Assembly: GCA_009746045.1 (NCBI GenBank)
Contig: RPFO01000130.1
Location: forward strand, 1,261,413-1,325,412
Direction: 5' to 3'
Length of the DNA: 64,000 nt
DNA from: Mesostigma viride
Lineage: Eukaryota > Streptophyta > Mesostigmatophyceae > Mesostigmatales > Mesostigmataceae
The notes below the pieces were generated by a model. The model was not told the DNA's origin, made no database searches, and was given only the letters and a program-made list of their open reading frames with translations. Made by a program: the position numbers and the translations under genes. The first letter of the stretch is position 1, and each line of letters begins with the position of its first letter. Shown here in pieces: positions 53,401-64,000 of the stretch.

Positions 53401-56400
53401 ACCCTCACAAAGTGTTGCAATAATCCAAGAACATAGCAGGCACAAGCCAAACCTAGTTTCCACCCATGGAATGGAAAACAGAGAGAGAGAGATGATAGCC
53501 CATGCCATAATAGAGAGAAGACTACGACAGTGCAGGCTACAGTCCTTACAATAGCACTATTGGCAGGTCACAACCATCGCACTTTAGCGGGTCACGCTTC
53601 ATTACAACCTTGGTTTTTGCCACGGAAACATCGGGAAGGACATCGGGTGATCTGGGCGCAGGTGAGATAGCTTTCCTTGCCGCCTGCCTGACAGCCCTGA
53701 CTGTCAACTCACAACAACTCAAGTGCTAATATTCACCTGGCCGCTTGCATGCTCCGGCTGCCCACCTATCTACCGTGGCTGTGTGCCTGCGTGCCTACCG
53801 GCCTGCCAGCCTGTCCGCCCATCTGCCCGTCCATCCGCCCATCCATGCCCGCCTGCGCGCCTGGCCCCTGCCCCAGTGCATGCACCAGCCTGCAAGCCAG
53901 CCGGGTTCTTTCCCGCCGTCTCCCAGGTTCAAATCTTGGCATCCACATCCCACCGGTTGGGCTGCATGTGTGCCGCCTCTCCATTCATGACCCCACATGG
54001 TGCCGTTGCAGCTGCGTGTAATTGCCCAGTCACCGTACTGTCCGTGGTGACAAGACTGCCAAGACAAGACAGCATAGACAAAACTGCAAAGTCTGCAATG
54101 TCTGCATAGTTACATCTGCAACACAGCAGTGTCCACTCACCGCACGCAGTGCCGTAGCCACCGGAGTAGTCGACTCGGCAGACGGGCCGTTTCTCCCCGC
54201 AGCCGAGGTCGACCAGCGTGCCCGGTTCAGTGTCCTTGCACACTGCACCCACGGGACGGTAACAGCCAAGGATCGATCATCATTTAACCCCCCCAACCAT
54301 CGGTTACCACTTCCCAGTAATTTGCATGGTGGATACGAACACAACGGTAGTATTGGAATATCAGTTTTGGGGGATGGGTGGGTGTCCGGTCCCCTTAATG
54401 TTTACAGGCCCACTGTACTCAATTGAATGCAATCTACTCAAGTTGAGCCCGGGCATGATGATCGAACATAAATTATTAATGGACTATTTATGGATCTCAT
54501 TGGGACGTGAACCCTATAACCTAGATATGGCGGCTAGCCTTCCATCTCACAATAAAGAAACTATGCTAGAGAACAACGAGGATCTCATCGAGACAACCAG
54601 GCGGGACACGAACTGGCTAAAAAACAAAACGCGTGGACTCCCAAGATAAACCAATGAGACCAAAGGGTGAGCACACAGCCAATCGATGTTACTAATGATG
54701 TATGTTATGAGATGCACTGTATGTTATCATAACGAAGACAAGGCACCGACCAAGTTGATGCATGAGCATCAACTTGAATTTTGGCAACGATGCGAAAGCT
54801 TCCGCGGCTCTTGTCAGGCGCTGCGTGACATGTGGAATACATATTTGTTGAGAATGACAAGTTGTGGACGTGAGGTCGGCAAGCAACATGAGGAAAGCCC
54901 AAACGAGGAAGAACCCTTCAGAAAATAAACACCGGCATGGATCGAGCCAACACAACAAAACTACAACGACATACAGGAACAATATCTATTTGAATGGTAA
55001 ACGATAAGTCAAGGGAATGAGACATGCAAGACAACTATGGAAGCGCAACACAGGAACAAACAAAGAGGAATACCTAGCTAACACCACGAACAACTACAGA
55101 CGGGCAACAGTTCTGCCGGCCCGCCGAAGGGCCCTGGGTACATCTATGTAGACCGACTGGGCCGCAATAAAGTCGGCCCGGATGTGGCGCAACAACACAG
55201 TGAATATACTACTATAGTGAGTAGTGACTAAACCGTGTGGCGTTAATAATCACAGCTGGCCTGGATGCGGCGCAACAACACAGTGAATATACTACTATAG
55301 TGAGTAGCGACTAAACCGTGTGGCGTTAATAATCACAGCTGGCCTGGATGCGGCGCAACAACACAGTGAATATACTACTATAGTGAGTAGCGACTAAACC
55401 GTGTGGCGTTAATAATCACAGCTGGCCCGGATGCGGCGCAACAACACAGTGAATATACTACTATAGTGAGTAGCGACTAAACCGTGTGGCGTTAATAATC
55501 ACAGCTGGCCTGGATGCGGCGCAACAACACAGTGAATATACTACTATAGTGAGTAGCGACTAAACCGTGTGGCGTTAATAATCACAGCTGGCCTGGATGC
55601 GGCGCAACAACACAGTGAATATACTACTATAGTGAGTAGCGACTAAACCGTGTGGCGTTAATAATCACAGCTGGCCTGGATGCGGCGCAACAACACAGTG
55701 AATATACTACTATAGTGAGTAGCGACTAAACCGTGTGGCGTTAATAATCACAGCTGGCCCGGATGCGGCGCAACAACACAGTGAATATACTACTATAGTG
55801 AGTAGCGACTAAACCGTGTGGCGTTAATAATCACAGCTGGCCTGGATGCGGCGCAACAACACAGTGAATATACTACTATAGTGAGTAGCGACTAAACCGT
55901 GTGGCGTTAATAATCACAGCTGGCCCGGATGCCGCGCAACAACACAGTGAATATACTACTATAGTGAGTAGCGACTAAACCGTGTGGCGTTAATAATCAC
56001 AGCTGGCCTGGATGCGGCCCAACAACACAGTGAATATACTACTATAGCGAGTAGTGACTAAACCGTGTGGCGTTAATAATCACAGCTGGCCCGGATGCGG
56101 CGCAACAACACAGTGAATATACTACTATAGTGAGTAGCGACTAAACCGTGTGGCGTTAATAATCACAGCTGGCCTGGATGCGGCGCAACAACACAGTGAA
56201 TATACTACTATAGTGAGTAGTGACTAAACCGTGTGGCGTTAATAATCACAGCTGGCCCGGATGCGGCGCAACAACACGCCCACCACCATACAGGTGAGCG
56301 CAAGAGGCAAGCACGGCCGCCAGCACGGGGAGCCCATATAAATGCCCGCCTGTCTCATATTTCCCGTAATGTATCATTTTCAAGGAATATACATGCCAGC

Positions 56401-59400
56401 CTGTCTCATTATTCCCCGGAATTCATCATTTTCAAGGAATATATATGCCAGCATCTCGCATACATACCGTAACACTGGGTCCCTAAGTCGACCGGAAACT
56501 CAATTTGATTCGTGTTGATTGTGAGCCCTGTTGTGACGCAGAAGGGCTGGCTCGCGGAGCAGCCGGCATCGAAGGCTGACCCGAGCTCGTCCGGCTCGGA
56601 GTCGAGGCATGCTGGGCATTGGGGCAATGCGACAAACGCACGCATTCACGACATGCATTAGCGCAGACTGTAGGCAAATTGCTTCGTATGCAACATATGC
56701 TATAGACATTTGTGTGGGGACTCAGGGTGGGGAGAGCGAGCGGGATGGGGGAGTGAAAACTCAAACTCACTCACGCTACACAAACACACACAAAGAGAGA
56801 GATCGAGAGAGACAGAAATAGAGAGGTCGAGATGGCCAAGTGGAGCTAACGAGCATTAGAGGGTGGGTAGGTGGTTGGCAAGCGGCTGGGCACGTGCGAA
56901 GTCACAGAGAGAGAAGAGGGAAGGGGTGGGGGTGGGGTTTGGGGGGGGCATGCACAGGTTTATGGCGATGTTAGGACTTCAGCACTGACATCTGTGCTTC
57001 GCTCAGAGGCCAAAGTTTAAAAATGTCAAACAGGTTGCGGGATACGCTTCCATAGAAAGCCAAAATCCAATCTTCAAGAAACCTCAGGAGCAGTGCCAAA
57101 TCCTTGCTAACTTCTATGGCCGCCCACCCCCACTCCCAAACCTCGGCCCACTCAGACACGCTTGCTGCTGTATGCCTGGGCAGAGCATAAATGCCACCCA
57201 GACAGCTGCATGGGTGGATCGAAGGTGGAGTTTCGACTAGGGCCTCCGCTGTTGACACATTTCTAGACTAGGCGGCACGTGGTGGCACACATCATCGACC
57301 TTAATTAATTTGTATATCTGAAAGTAGCCTGAACTTTTTCTTGTGAGTGAGCAGCCTAAATCATCTTCCTGGGATCGATCGCACAAGTATACGGTTGAGT
57401 GCGCATTATTGACACATTCTCCGTTATGCCCTAAAGAGCTACGCCCTTTACCTAAGTCTGCACGAATATGATAGCATCCAGTGTACTATAAGGAGCTCAC
57501 GGGTCTGGTGATTAACGTACATGTCACCACCGCCAATGAACTGAAACTGCCATCCAGCTTTTGTATAGTATGCTGCCAGCAGCAACCCCACTTACCTTAG
57601 TCATGCATCAGCAGTGACACGTGACACCTATGTACAGCTGTAGCTGTAGAAGGCTGCGTACCGGCCGCTGTGTACCTGCAGAAGGCGTTACGGACCGAGC
57701 CCGCCTAATGGTGTACTTAGTGCGTAGTAGGAAGCAAAGTAGCTGCGGCATGAAGGTGCCAGCGGTAGTGCGCACACCCTGTAGCTGCGAACGCAACCAC
57801 CGACATTCGCTTGTTTTGCATGCATATGCATCAACATGGGCCCTTCTTGCAGCTAGACCATGCACCAGGGGAAAGACTTACTGATACATATTCCAGGGTC
57901 ATTGTCGGGCGGAGAAGCCGTCGGTCCCCCAAAAGAGCCAGAATCCAGAGCAGGCATCAGTTTGCTATAGGAATAGCAGAAAGGCTTGTCGGGAGGGCAA
58001 CCAGTATCCGTCTCGCTGATCCCGCTCGAATTTCCGGTCAAATCGGCAATGCATGCTGTTCATATGGCACAGTATTGTTAATGAATAATACAGTGCAAGA
58101 GGTGGGATTAAGATTAGGCCGGCAAGAATCCGACCACTTGCCACGCATATGTCAGCTCGACAACCCGAAACAACCACGCTGATGAGATTCATATATATGC
58201 ACAGGAGTTTGGGGCCATGGGGCCCCTGACCTCCGCCTTCTTCAAGGAGTGTTGCCGGCTCCGGGAGGATCGGCTGGACCTGGAGGGCCAGCGGGCCCCA
58301 TGGTCGGCGCGGACCTGGACGTCATATTGGCGTCAGCGCTTGTCGGTGGCGCTGACTCGGGCCATGGCTGACATCATGCTCCGCCGTACGCGGGCTGATT
58401 TTGCGGTGCAGCAGGGCTATTAGGTTCCTCCCGTTAGGCGTTTCCATTGGTCTTATCGTAGTATAGAGCTTTGACATGGCTCTGTATATAGGTTTATAGC
58501 TGGGCGTTTGCTTTGGTTTGAGTGATTTCACTCTGCTGTAAGTAATTATATTTTTAATATATATGCACATTAATCGGTGACCATGGGTCAACTCAGGTCG
58601 AGCGCTAGCATGTTTTAGATGCATAAAAGTATCGGCAGTGCCATGGGCAGAGAATGACTCTCAATTGAAAAAATGAGCAGGCTGGGTAAGCCTATTCAAG
58701 TGGAGACACTCCCAGAAAAAAAGAATCGGACAGACATTCTTTATGCCACAAGGTATTAGGAAGGCACTACTACCTAGCATCCTGTGCAATCATTGGCAGG
58801 GCCTCGCCGGGCGTTGGGAAAAAATACTAACTAACGGTATTAAGGCACAACTTGTCCCCTGCTTCCCATATCCATCCACCGGGTACCAATACTGCCATGG
58901 GAGGAGTGGAAGCGGATTCACGGAACATCATCATGGCTTTGCACCAGAAACGGCTCAAGGCATGCCAGCTCGCACCTAAGCCACCTGGCAAGTTGCACCC
59001 GAACAGCATGGGAGCATTGCATGTTTACCGCTAACCGCGCTGCTTGCTACAGTATGCGATATAGCATGTGGCTACAGTATGCGATGTAGCATGGTTGCTA
59101 CAGTATGCGATATAGCATGTTTGCTTCAGTATGCGGTATAGCATGTTTGCTACAGTATGCAATATAGCATGGTTGCTTCCGTATGCAATATAGCATGTTT
59201 GCTTCAGTATGCGATATAGCATGGTTGCTTCCGTATGCGATATAGCATGTTTGCTACAGTATGCGATATAGCATGTTTGCTACAGTATGCGATATAGCAT
59301 GGTTGCTTCAGTATGCGATATAGCATGTTTGCTACAGTTTGCGATATAGCATGTTTGCTTCAGTATGCGATATAGCATGGTTGCTTCCGTCTGCGATATA

Positions 59401-62400
59401 GCATGTTTGCTTCCGTATGCGATATAGCATGTTTGCTACAATATGCGGTATAGCATGTTTGCTACAGTATGCGATATAGCATGGTTGCTTCCGTATGCGA
59501 TATAGCATGGTTGCTTCAGTATGCGATATAGCATGGTTGCTTCCGTATGCGATATAGCATGGTTGCTTCCGTATGCGATATAGCATGTTTGCTTCCGTAT
59601 GCGATATAGCATGTTTGCTTCAGTATGCGATATAGCATGGTTGCTTCCGTATGCGATATAGCATGTTTGCTACAGTATGCGATTTAGCATGTTTGCTACA
59701 GTATGCGATACAGCATGTTTGCTTCCGTATGCGGTATAGCATGTTTGCTTCCGTATGCGATATAGTATGCTTGCTACAGTATGCGATATACTAGCCAAGA
59801 AATGAAAGGCTGGCTCCTGATTCTGGCTTAGAATAAACAATAAAGTATAGCAGTCATTGCAGGTGCTTATGTCTGGGTGGATCCTCGTGTGTATACGAAA
59901 GCAATGCCCCTGTCGCAGTCTGTGGCCCCAAGAATCAACTAGGCTCCTACTGGGGTGGCTCTGTTAGGACACCGCCAAGCAAAGTCCTAGTATTCTGTGC
60001 CGTGAAGCGTGCTCGGCGGTCTCAGCTTTGCATGACAAACTCACGGGTAGTCGATGCAAGAAAATGTCTCTGCCCACCTGCACAAACCAGTCCACGGCCG
60101 TTGTTGCCATCGTTTCGGAAAGATGCGTCAAAGTCGACATCGACGTCAACGCAGAAGGGCGCTTCGGCTGGGCAGCCTAGGTCCCTGCTGGTCCCATTCT
60201 GGTCGTCCAGGCACACTGCGAACGTCCGATCATACAGTGACCCCGTGATGTGAGCAGGCACATGAATAATTTAAGGAACTAAAGAATGAACGAATGAACG
60301 TTTGAGTGAACGAGTGTGAGTGATTGATTGAGTGAGTGAGTGAGTGAGTGAGTGAGTGAGTGAGTGAGTGAGTGAGTGAGTGAGTGAGTGAGTGAGTGAG
60401 TGAGTGAGTGAGTGAGTGAGTGAGTGAGCGAGTGAATAAATGAATGAGCGAGCGAGCTAACAAACGCCTGCCCGACCAACAAAGCGACCGACCGACCGAC
60501 CGGCCGGCCGGCCGCTTGCCCGCCCGACCGACTGACCCACCGACTGACCGACCGACCGACCGACCGACTGAATGAACGCACGGACAAATGCATGGATTGA
60601 TGGACGGACGGATGGACGGCCGGCCGGACGGGCGTACGTACGTACGTACGGACCGACGGACTGACCCACGGACGTACGGACCAACCGACCGACCGACCAA
60701 CCGACCGACGGACCGACCGACCGACCGACCGACCGACCGACCGACGGACGGACCGACTGACCAACGGACCGACGGACCGACGGATCGACCGACCGACCAA
60801 CCGACCGACCGACCGACCGGCCGACCGACTGACCGACCGACCGACCGACCGACCGACCGACCGACCGACCGACCGACCGACCGACCGACCGACCGACCGA
60901 CCGACCGACCGACCGACCGACCGACCGACCGACCGACCGACCGACCGACCGACCGACCAACCGACCGACCAACCGACCGACCGACCGACCGACCGTCCGA
61001 CCTACCTACCGACCGACCGACCGACCGAATGAACGCACGGACGGATGCATGGATTGACGGACGGACGGACGGACGGACGGACGGACGGACGGACGGACGG
61101 ACGGACGCATGGATGGATGGATGGATGGATGGATGGATGGATGGATGGATGGATGGATGGATGGATGGATGGATGGATGGATGGATGGATGGATGGATGG
61201 ATGGATGGATGGATGGATGGATGGATGGATGGATGGATGGATGGAGTGAGTGAGTGAGTGAGTGAGTGAGTGAGTGAGTGAGTGAGTGAGTGAGTGAGTG
61301 AGTGAGTGAGTGAGTGAGTGAGTGAGTGAGTGAGTGAGTGAGTGAGTGAGTGAGTGAGTGAGTGAGTGAGTGAGTGAGTGAGTGAGTGAGTGAGTGAGTG
61401 AGTGAGTGAGTGAGTGAGTGAGTGAGTGAGGGAAGGCAGGCAGGAAGGAAGGAAGGCAGGCAGGCAGGAAGGAAGGAAGGAAGGAAGGAAGGAAGGAAGG
61501 AAGGAAGGAAGGAAGGAAGGAAGGAAGGAAGGAAGGAAGGAAGGAAGGAAGGAAGGAAGGAAGGAAGGAAGGAAGGAAGGAAGGAAGGAAGGAAGGAAGG
61601 AAGGAAGGAAGGAAGGAAGGAAGGAAGGAAGGAAGGAAGGAAGGAAGGAAGGAAGGAAGGAAGGAAGGAAGGAAGGAAGGAAGGAAGGAAGGAAGGAAGG
61701 AAGGAAGGAAGGAAGGAAGGAAGGAAGGAAGGAAGGAAGGAAGGAAGGAAGGAAGGAAGGAAGGAAGGAAGGAAGGAAGGGAGTGCATCACCGAGTGAAG
61801 TATTGAATGAACACACTACATGAATTTCTCTTTTAAAGTATCACCCTGCTGGCAAATTGTGTTAATGAATCCATTGATCCTGCTGGCAGGATGAGAGGTT
61901 CAAACGCATACCTCTCCATCTAGCTAGTGGCAGGATGCAAATTACACTTGCTGCTCCTCACAAGTAAGCCCCATGCAGTCACCTTGTTGCTCCATGCCGT
62001 GGCTGACACCGCTGCCTTTGGAATTAGTCCGACATACAAGAGCAGCTGATGGCCGAATTCTTTAGGAGCAGGGCCAGCACTAAAAGCAGCAGATTTATCT
62101 ACAGTAAGCAGGCGGCTTCCACCCAAACACTCACAGCTGGGGCACACACCGTCATGCGGTTACAAAACTGGAACCGACCAACCGCCCGCCTCACGAAGAT
62201 GTCGAAGAGGCGTACCTGAGCATGGCCCGATCACATCGTCGCGGAAGTAAAAGGCAGATCCTTGTGGGTGGACCGACAGCCCTGGCAGGCCCGTCCCGTT
62301 GTTGGCCTCGCCCGTGTAGCAAATAGCCGCGGGGTAACTGCCCCAGACTTCGTCGTAAATATTCTCGCAGCCTCGGTCGATGTAATCGGAGCCCTGGGTG

Positions 62401-63547
62401 TCATTGCAAGCTGCAAACCAGTGTAAAAAGCATCGATGTGGCCACAATCGTCGATGCATGCCGGAGCCGACACATTTGAGCCACCGGACAGCCAGCAGGG
62501 GGCTACGGGATGCTACTCGAGGAGAACAGCATGGGCTGAGATGCCAGAGGGCGTGAAAGGACTCTCTTGACATACAGGGGATACTCTGCACCTCCCTGCA
62601 CCCCAGGCAGCATATGGACAGTAGTATACACACATGCCCACATAAGTCCTTACTAGCGCACGCGCGCGCACACGCCCACACGCCACACACACACACGCCC
62701 CACGCCCCCACACCCCCACGCCCGCACACCCCCACGCCCCCACACCCCCACGCCCCCACGCCCCCATGCCCCCACAAATACATGCACCCACGCACGCATG
62801 CATACACGCACACAAGCCCACACGAACACACAAAGAGGCGAATGACCAATCAGCAGATACCGCCATGCATCCCTTCTTGCCAGGCCATTGCATCTTTCTG
62901 CTAAAGGTACCTGCACATTCCTTGATTGTGCAGTATGTTCTACCTGTAGTCTCCAATATCATTGAAGAAACTGACAGGACCCCATGTTTTCTGTCCATTT
63001 TTGACAACCACATCTATCTTAGTACCCCTTTATCGGCTCAACAAGTAACGGCCAAACCCTTGCTTGAAAAGGTTGAGAGGGTTCTCTAATCTCACGCAGA
63101 GTACACAATACCTGTCACCCCCCCATTGGTTCAAAAATTGAAGGTGCCCCGGAGTACCCATCCCTGTACAAGGGACACCGTATCTCAGGGACTTCCACTG
63201 AGATCTGCCTGGCCACCAAAATGTGCTCTACGTGACTGTGCCATTTATGAGCTAAAAAGTAGGAAACAGGGTACTGGATGGCCTGGCCTTGTGGGTTGCC
63301 ATGTTGTGGTCAGTCTACGGCCAAGCAAGCTGATCGACCCCATAGGACGGTGGACACTCTGGTGAAGAGGTCCGGTTAGAGTGTTGTCACAGGTGTTTAT
63401 CGAGTTCTTATAGAGTCGTCAAGAGTTGCAACTGGTTACTTGTTGGTCAGAGGATTACCGCATGGTTGACCGATGGCCGTGTCGTTGTAGAAGAAGTCGC
63501 CCGGAATGGAGAATACACCACAGAGGCGTGGGTTGTCGCTCACGTTT
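50500..63547 (-). CDS. Cys-module / VWD-like / Root_cap-like extracellular protein, at least 8 exons
   Basis: Exons on the minus strand: 63547-63459, 62410-62216, 60215-60078, 58055-57882, 56611-56468, 54242-54141, 52413-51641, 50841-50500. They join into one open frame of about 651 residues (5' end incomplete). All introns are GT-AG. Five full exons each encode one 4-Cys module, C-x(11-15)-G-C-x(5-6)-[P]xC-x(n)-C, for example [20 protein letters not shown] and [20 protein letters not shown], and each starts and ends in phase 1. The long exon has, from residue 162 on, [17 protein letters not shown] and [18 protein letters not shown], the start of a VWD-like fold as in plant root-cap proteins (xDPRFxxxDGxxFxFxG, CIVSDxxxxxNAxFxG). 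The last exon has [31 protein letters not shown], the Root_cap signature. Many N-glycosylation sequons and Cys imply secretion or a wall/matrix role. Signal peptide not in view. The first exon starts in phase 2 and its acceptor is uncertain. Confidence 0.7.
50890..51000. repeat. Short degenerate minisatellite in the last intron
   Basis: About five variants of CACCGCAGCATGTCAAGTG recur every 18-25 bp between the last two exons of the Cys-rich gene. Confidence 0.6.
53720..53900. repeat. Degenerate CCTGCC/CCATCCG-rich tract in an intron
   Basis: A quasi-tetranucleotide stretch (GCCTGCC, GTCCGCCC, CATCCGCCCATC) lies in the intron between the 54141 and 52413 exons. Peptide frames across it are composition artefacts. 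Confidence 0.5.
55180..56277. repeat. 83-bp satellite, 13 full copies plus a partial
   Basis: The unit GGATGCGGCGCAACAACACA...AATCACAGCTGGCC(T/C) repeats with an exact 83-bp period from 55180; copies differ at only a few positions (C/T at the end, AGTAG(C/T)GACT, GCGGCG/CCGCG/GCGGCC). It contains CTACTATAGTGAGTAG, a short inverted repeat. It lies in the intron between Cys-module exons 56468-56611 and 54141-54242. Confidence 0.95.
58204..58556 (+). mobile_element. 5'-truncated LINE copy in an intron, 13-bp TSD
   Basis: It is flanked by ATATATATGCACA (58191-58203, 58557-58569). The 353 bp match 11821-12173 with one visible difference (GAGGATCGG against GAGGACCGG). It holds the end of ORF2 ([20 protein letters not shown]) and the whole 3' UTR. 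It lies in the intron between module exons 60078-60215 and 57882-58055 of the Cys-rich gene, antisense to it. Confidence 0.85.
59043..59790. repeat. 26-bp minisatellite, about 28 copies
   Basis: Unit ATGCGATATAGCATGTTTGC TTCCGT with variants (TTGCTACAGT, GTTGCTTCAGT, GCGGTATAG). Some units are 25 bp. Intronic in the Cys-rich gene. It yields meaningless open frames (MLYRI..., [10 protein letters not shown]). Confidence 0.9.
60279..61787. repeat. Chain of tetranucleotide arrays, 1.5 kb
   Basis: In order: (GAGT)n about 60307-60437; mixed then (ACCG)n about 60486-61030; (GGAC)n 61056-61106; (GGAT)n about 61106-61245; (GAGT)n about 61246-61430; (GGAA/GGCA)n 61436-61780. Neighbouring motifs mostly differ by one base. 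The array sits in the intron between module exons 62216 and 60215. Because the period is 4, every frame is open for long stretches and gives 4-residue peptide repeats. Confidence 0.95.
62650..62790. repeat. CACACGCCC-type low-complexity tract
   Basis: Variants of CACGCCCCCACACCCC recur in the intron upstream of exon 62216-62410. The 229-codon minus-strand frame over it is a composition artefact apart from its last part, which is that exon. Confidence 0.8.
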
Positions 63548-63702
63548 CTGCGCCACACACGGTGCAGACAATCGAGTGTGCAGATGAATTACAAACGTCA
63601 GAATCAAGGATGACATCAGCGCACAATTAAACAAGAAGCTGCAAACAGGGTTCCCTTCACAATCAAACTAATGGACTCCAGAGTAGCTGCCATGACCTAC
63701 CA

Positions 63703-63753
63703 TGCGCAGGTGCCTTCATCAACTGGGTGGCAACCCGGGCCCGGATGACTGCA
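63703..63753 (-). other. Tentative further Cys exon
   Basis: The minus strand shows an acceptor GGTTGCAG, then a 51-bp stretch reading HPGPGCHPVDEGTCA in one frame, then GTAGGT as donor. The Cys spacing recalls the module, but the phase does not join cleanly to the exon at 63547 (it would create a stop), so either that acceptor or this exon is wrong. Confidence 0.3.
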
Positions 63754-64000
63754 ACCAGGGACCAGGTCTACCTTGAACAATGTAGCATGACCTCAAACAG
63801 AGCTGTTCAAGCGTTTGTGTCCAAATCTTTAAACTGGTAAAAATTGATCATTTGCACCCCACCTGCTGCCCCAGATTATTTCGGGAAAAGGAAGAAAGGG
63901 GTCTAGGGTGACTAGGGGGGATAAGGGGGGGCTCTGGGGGGGTAGGTCACGTAGCTGCTGTCAAGCTACCTTGTGGCCTTAAGCCTAGAGCTAAATACTA

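Noticed and set aside
55180..56277. CRISPR-like array
   Set aside because: Units of 83 bp are contiguous with no unique spacers; a eukaryotic intron satellite.
56971..57258. 95-codon minus-strand frame in the intron between two Cys exons
   Set aside because: No Cys-module pattern and no splice sites in the required phase 1; nothing similar elsewhere in the window.
59031..59586. Short frames with [15 protein letters not shown] repeats
   Set aside because: Translation of the 26-bp minisatellite.
60230..61816. 528-codon minus-strand open frame (and 173-261-codon relatives, 133-221 on plus) with PSFL, THSL, SIHP, RSVG repeats
   Set aside because: A 4-bp period gives open frames of four-residue repeats in every phase on both strands; no start context or domain. 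Only the last ~45 codons overlap the true exon 60078-60215 and in a different context.
61920..62147. Possible extra Cys exon ([10 protein letters not shown])
   Set aside because: An acceptor-like CCCCAG is present but the Cys spacing does not fit the module and no phase-1 donor follows.
62160..62849. 229-codon minus-strand frame with a cysteine-rich part
   Set aside because: The upstream two thirds translate the CACACGCCC tract. Only 62216-62410 is kept, as a spliced exon with GT-AG borders.

Overview
This window is nuclear DNA from a eukaryote, most probably a chlorophyte green alga of the chlamydomonadalean/volvocine type. The reasons are an LC8-type dynein light chain gene with GT-AG introns, a secreted-type gene combining Cys modules with VWD-like and Root_cap-like domains, TGTAA motifs downstream of genes, and a repeat load of L1-like, copia, DIRS-like and Crypton-like elements. 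The species cannot be fixed from sequence alone. Only two host genes are well supported: the dynein light chain at 8913-10092 (+) and a large cysteine-rich gene running from about 63.5 kb to 50.5 kb (-). Nearly everything else is mobile or repetitive DNA.

Layout. 1-8.9 kb: a GAG microsatellite, a tRNA-derived SINE-like dimer with target-site duplications (TSDs), the 3' end of a degraded LTR element, and old direct repeats. 8.9-10.1 kb: dynein light chain. 11.1-19.0 kb and 33.9-39.9 kb: nested non-LTR elements. Three are about 2.3-kb elements carrying only an L1 ORF1p-like gene and no reverse transcriptase (RT). One fragment has a 5' inversion. Two truncated copies of an RT-bearing LINE share the 3' end of the ORF1-only elements. 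19.0-33.9 kb: a copia-like LTR element on the minus strand, inserted into one ORF1-only element and itself hit by a four-unit array of a terminal-inverted-repeat (TIR) element, an RT duplication, a probable solo LTR and a 381-bp insertion. 39.9-42.4 kb: remnant of a second LTR element with an initiator-Met-like primer-binding site. 42.4-49.4 kb: a DIRS-like element (gag, RT/RNase H with a 2A-like motif, tyrosine recombinase), with a Crypton-like recombinase gene and a foldback hairpin lying between its RT and recombinase genes.

50.5-63.5 kb: the cysteine-rich gene. At least six small exons each encode one Cys module. Five full module exons are phase 1-1, meaning they start and end at the same codon position. 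They precede a VWD-like exon and a Root_cap-like terminal exon. Its introns hold an 83-bp satellite, a 26-bp minisatellite, a 1.5-kb chain of tetranucleotide arrays and a recent 5'-truncated LINE copy.

The insertion order can be read from TSDs: ORF1-only LINE first, then copia into it, then the RT duplication and TIR array inside copia, and small ATTA-tailed LINE copies into the start codons of older element genes. The points most worth follow-up are the ORF1-only LINE family with a borrowed 3' end, the tandem TIR array with palindromic junctions, the 2A-like motif in the DIRS-like polyprotein, and the phase 1-1 Cys-module exons.
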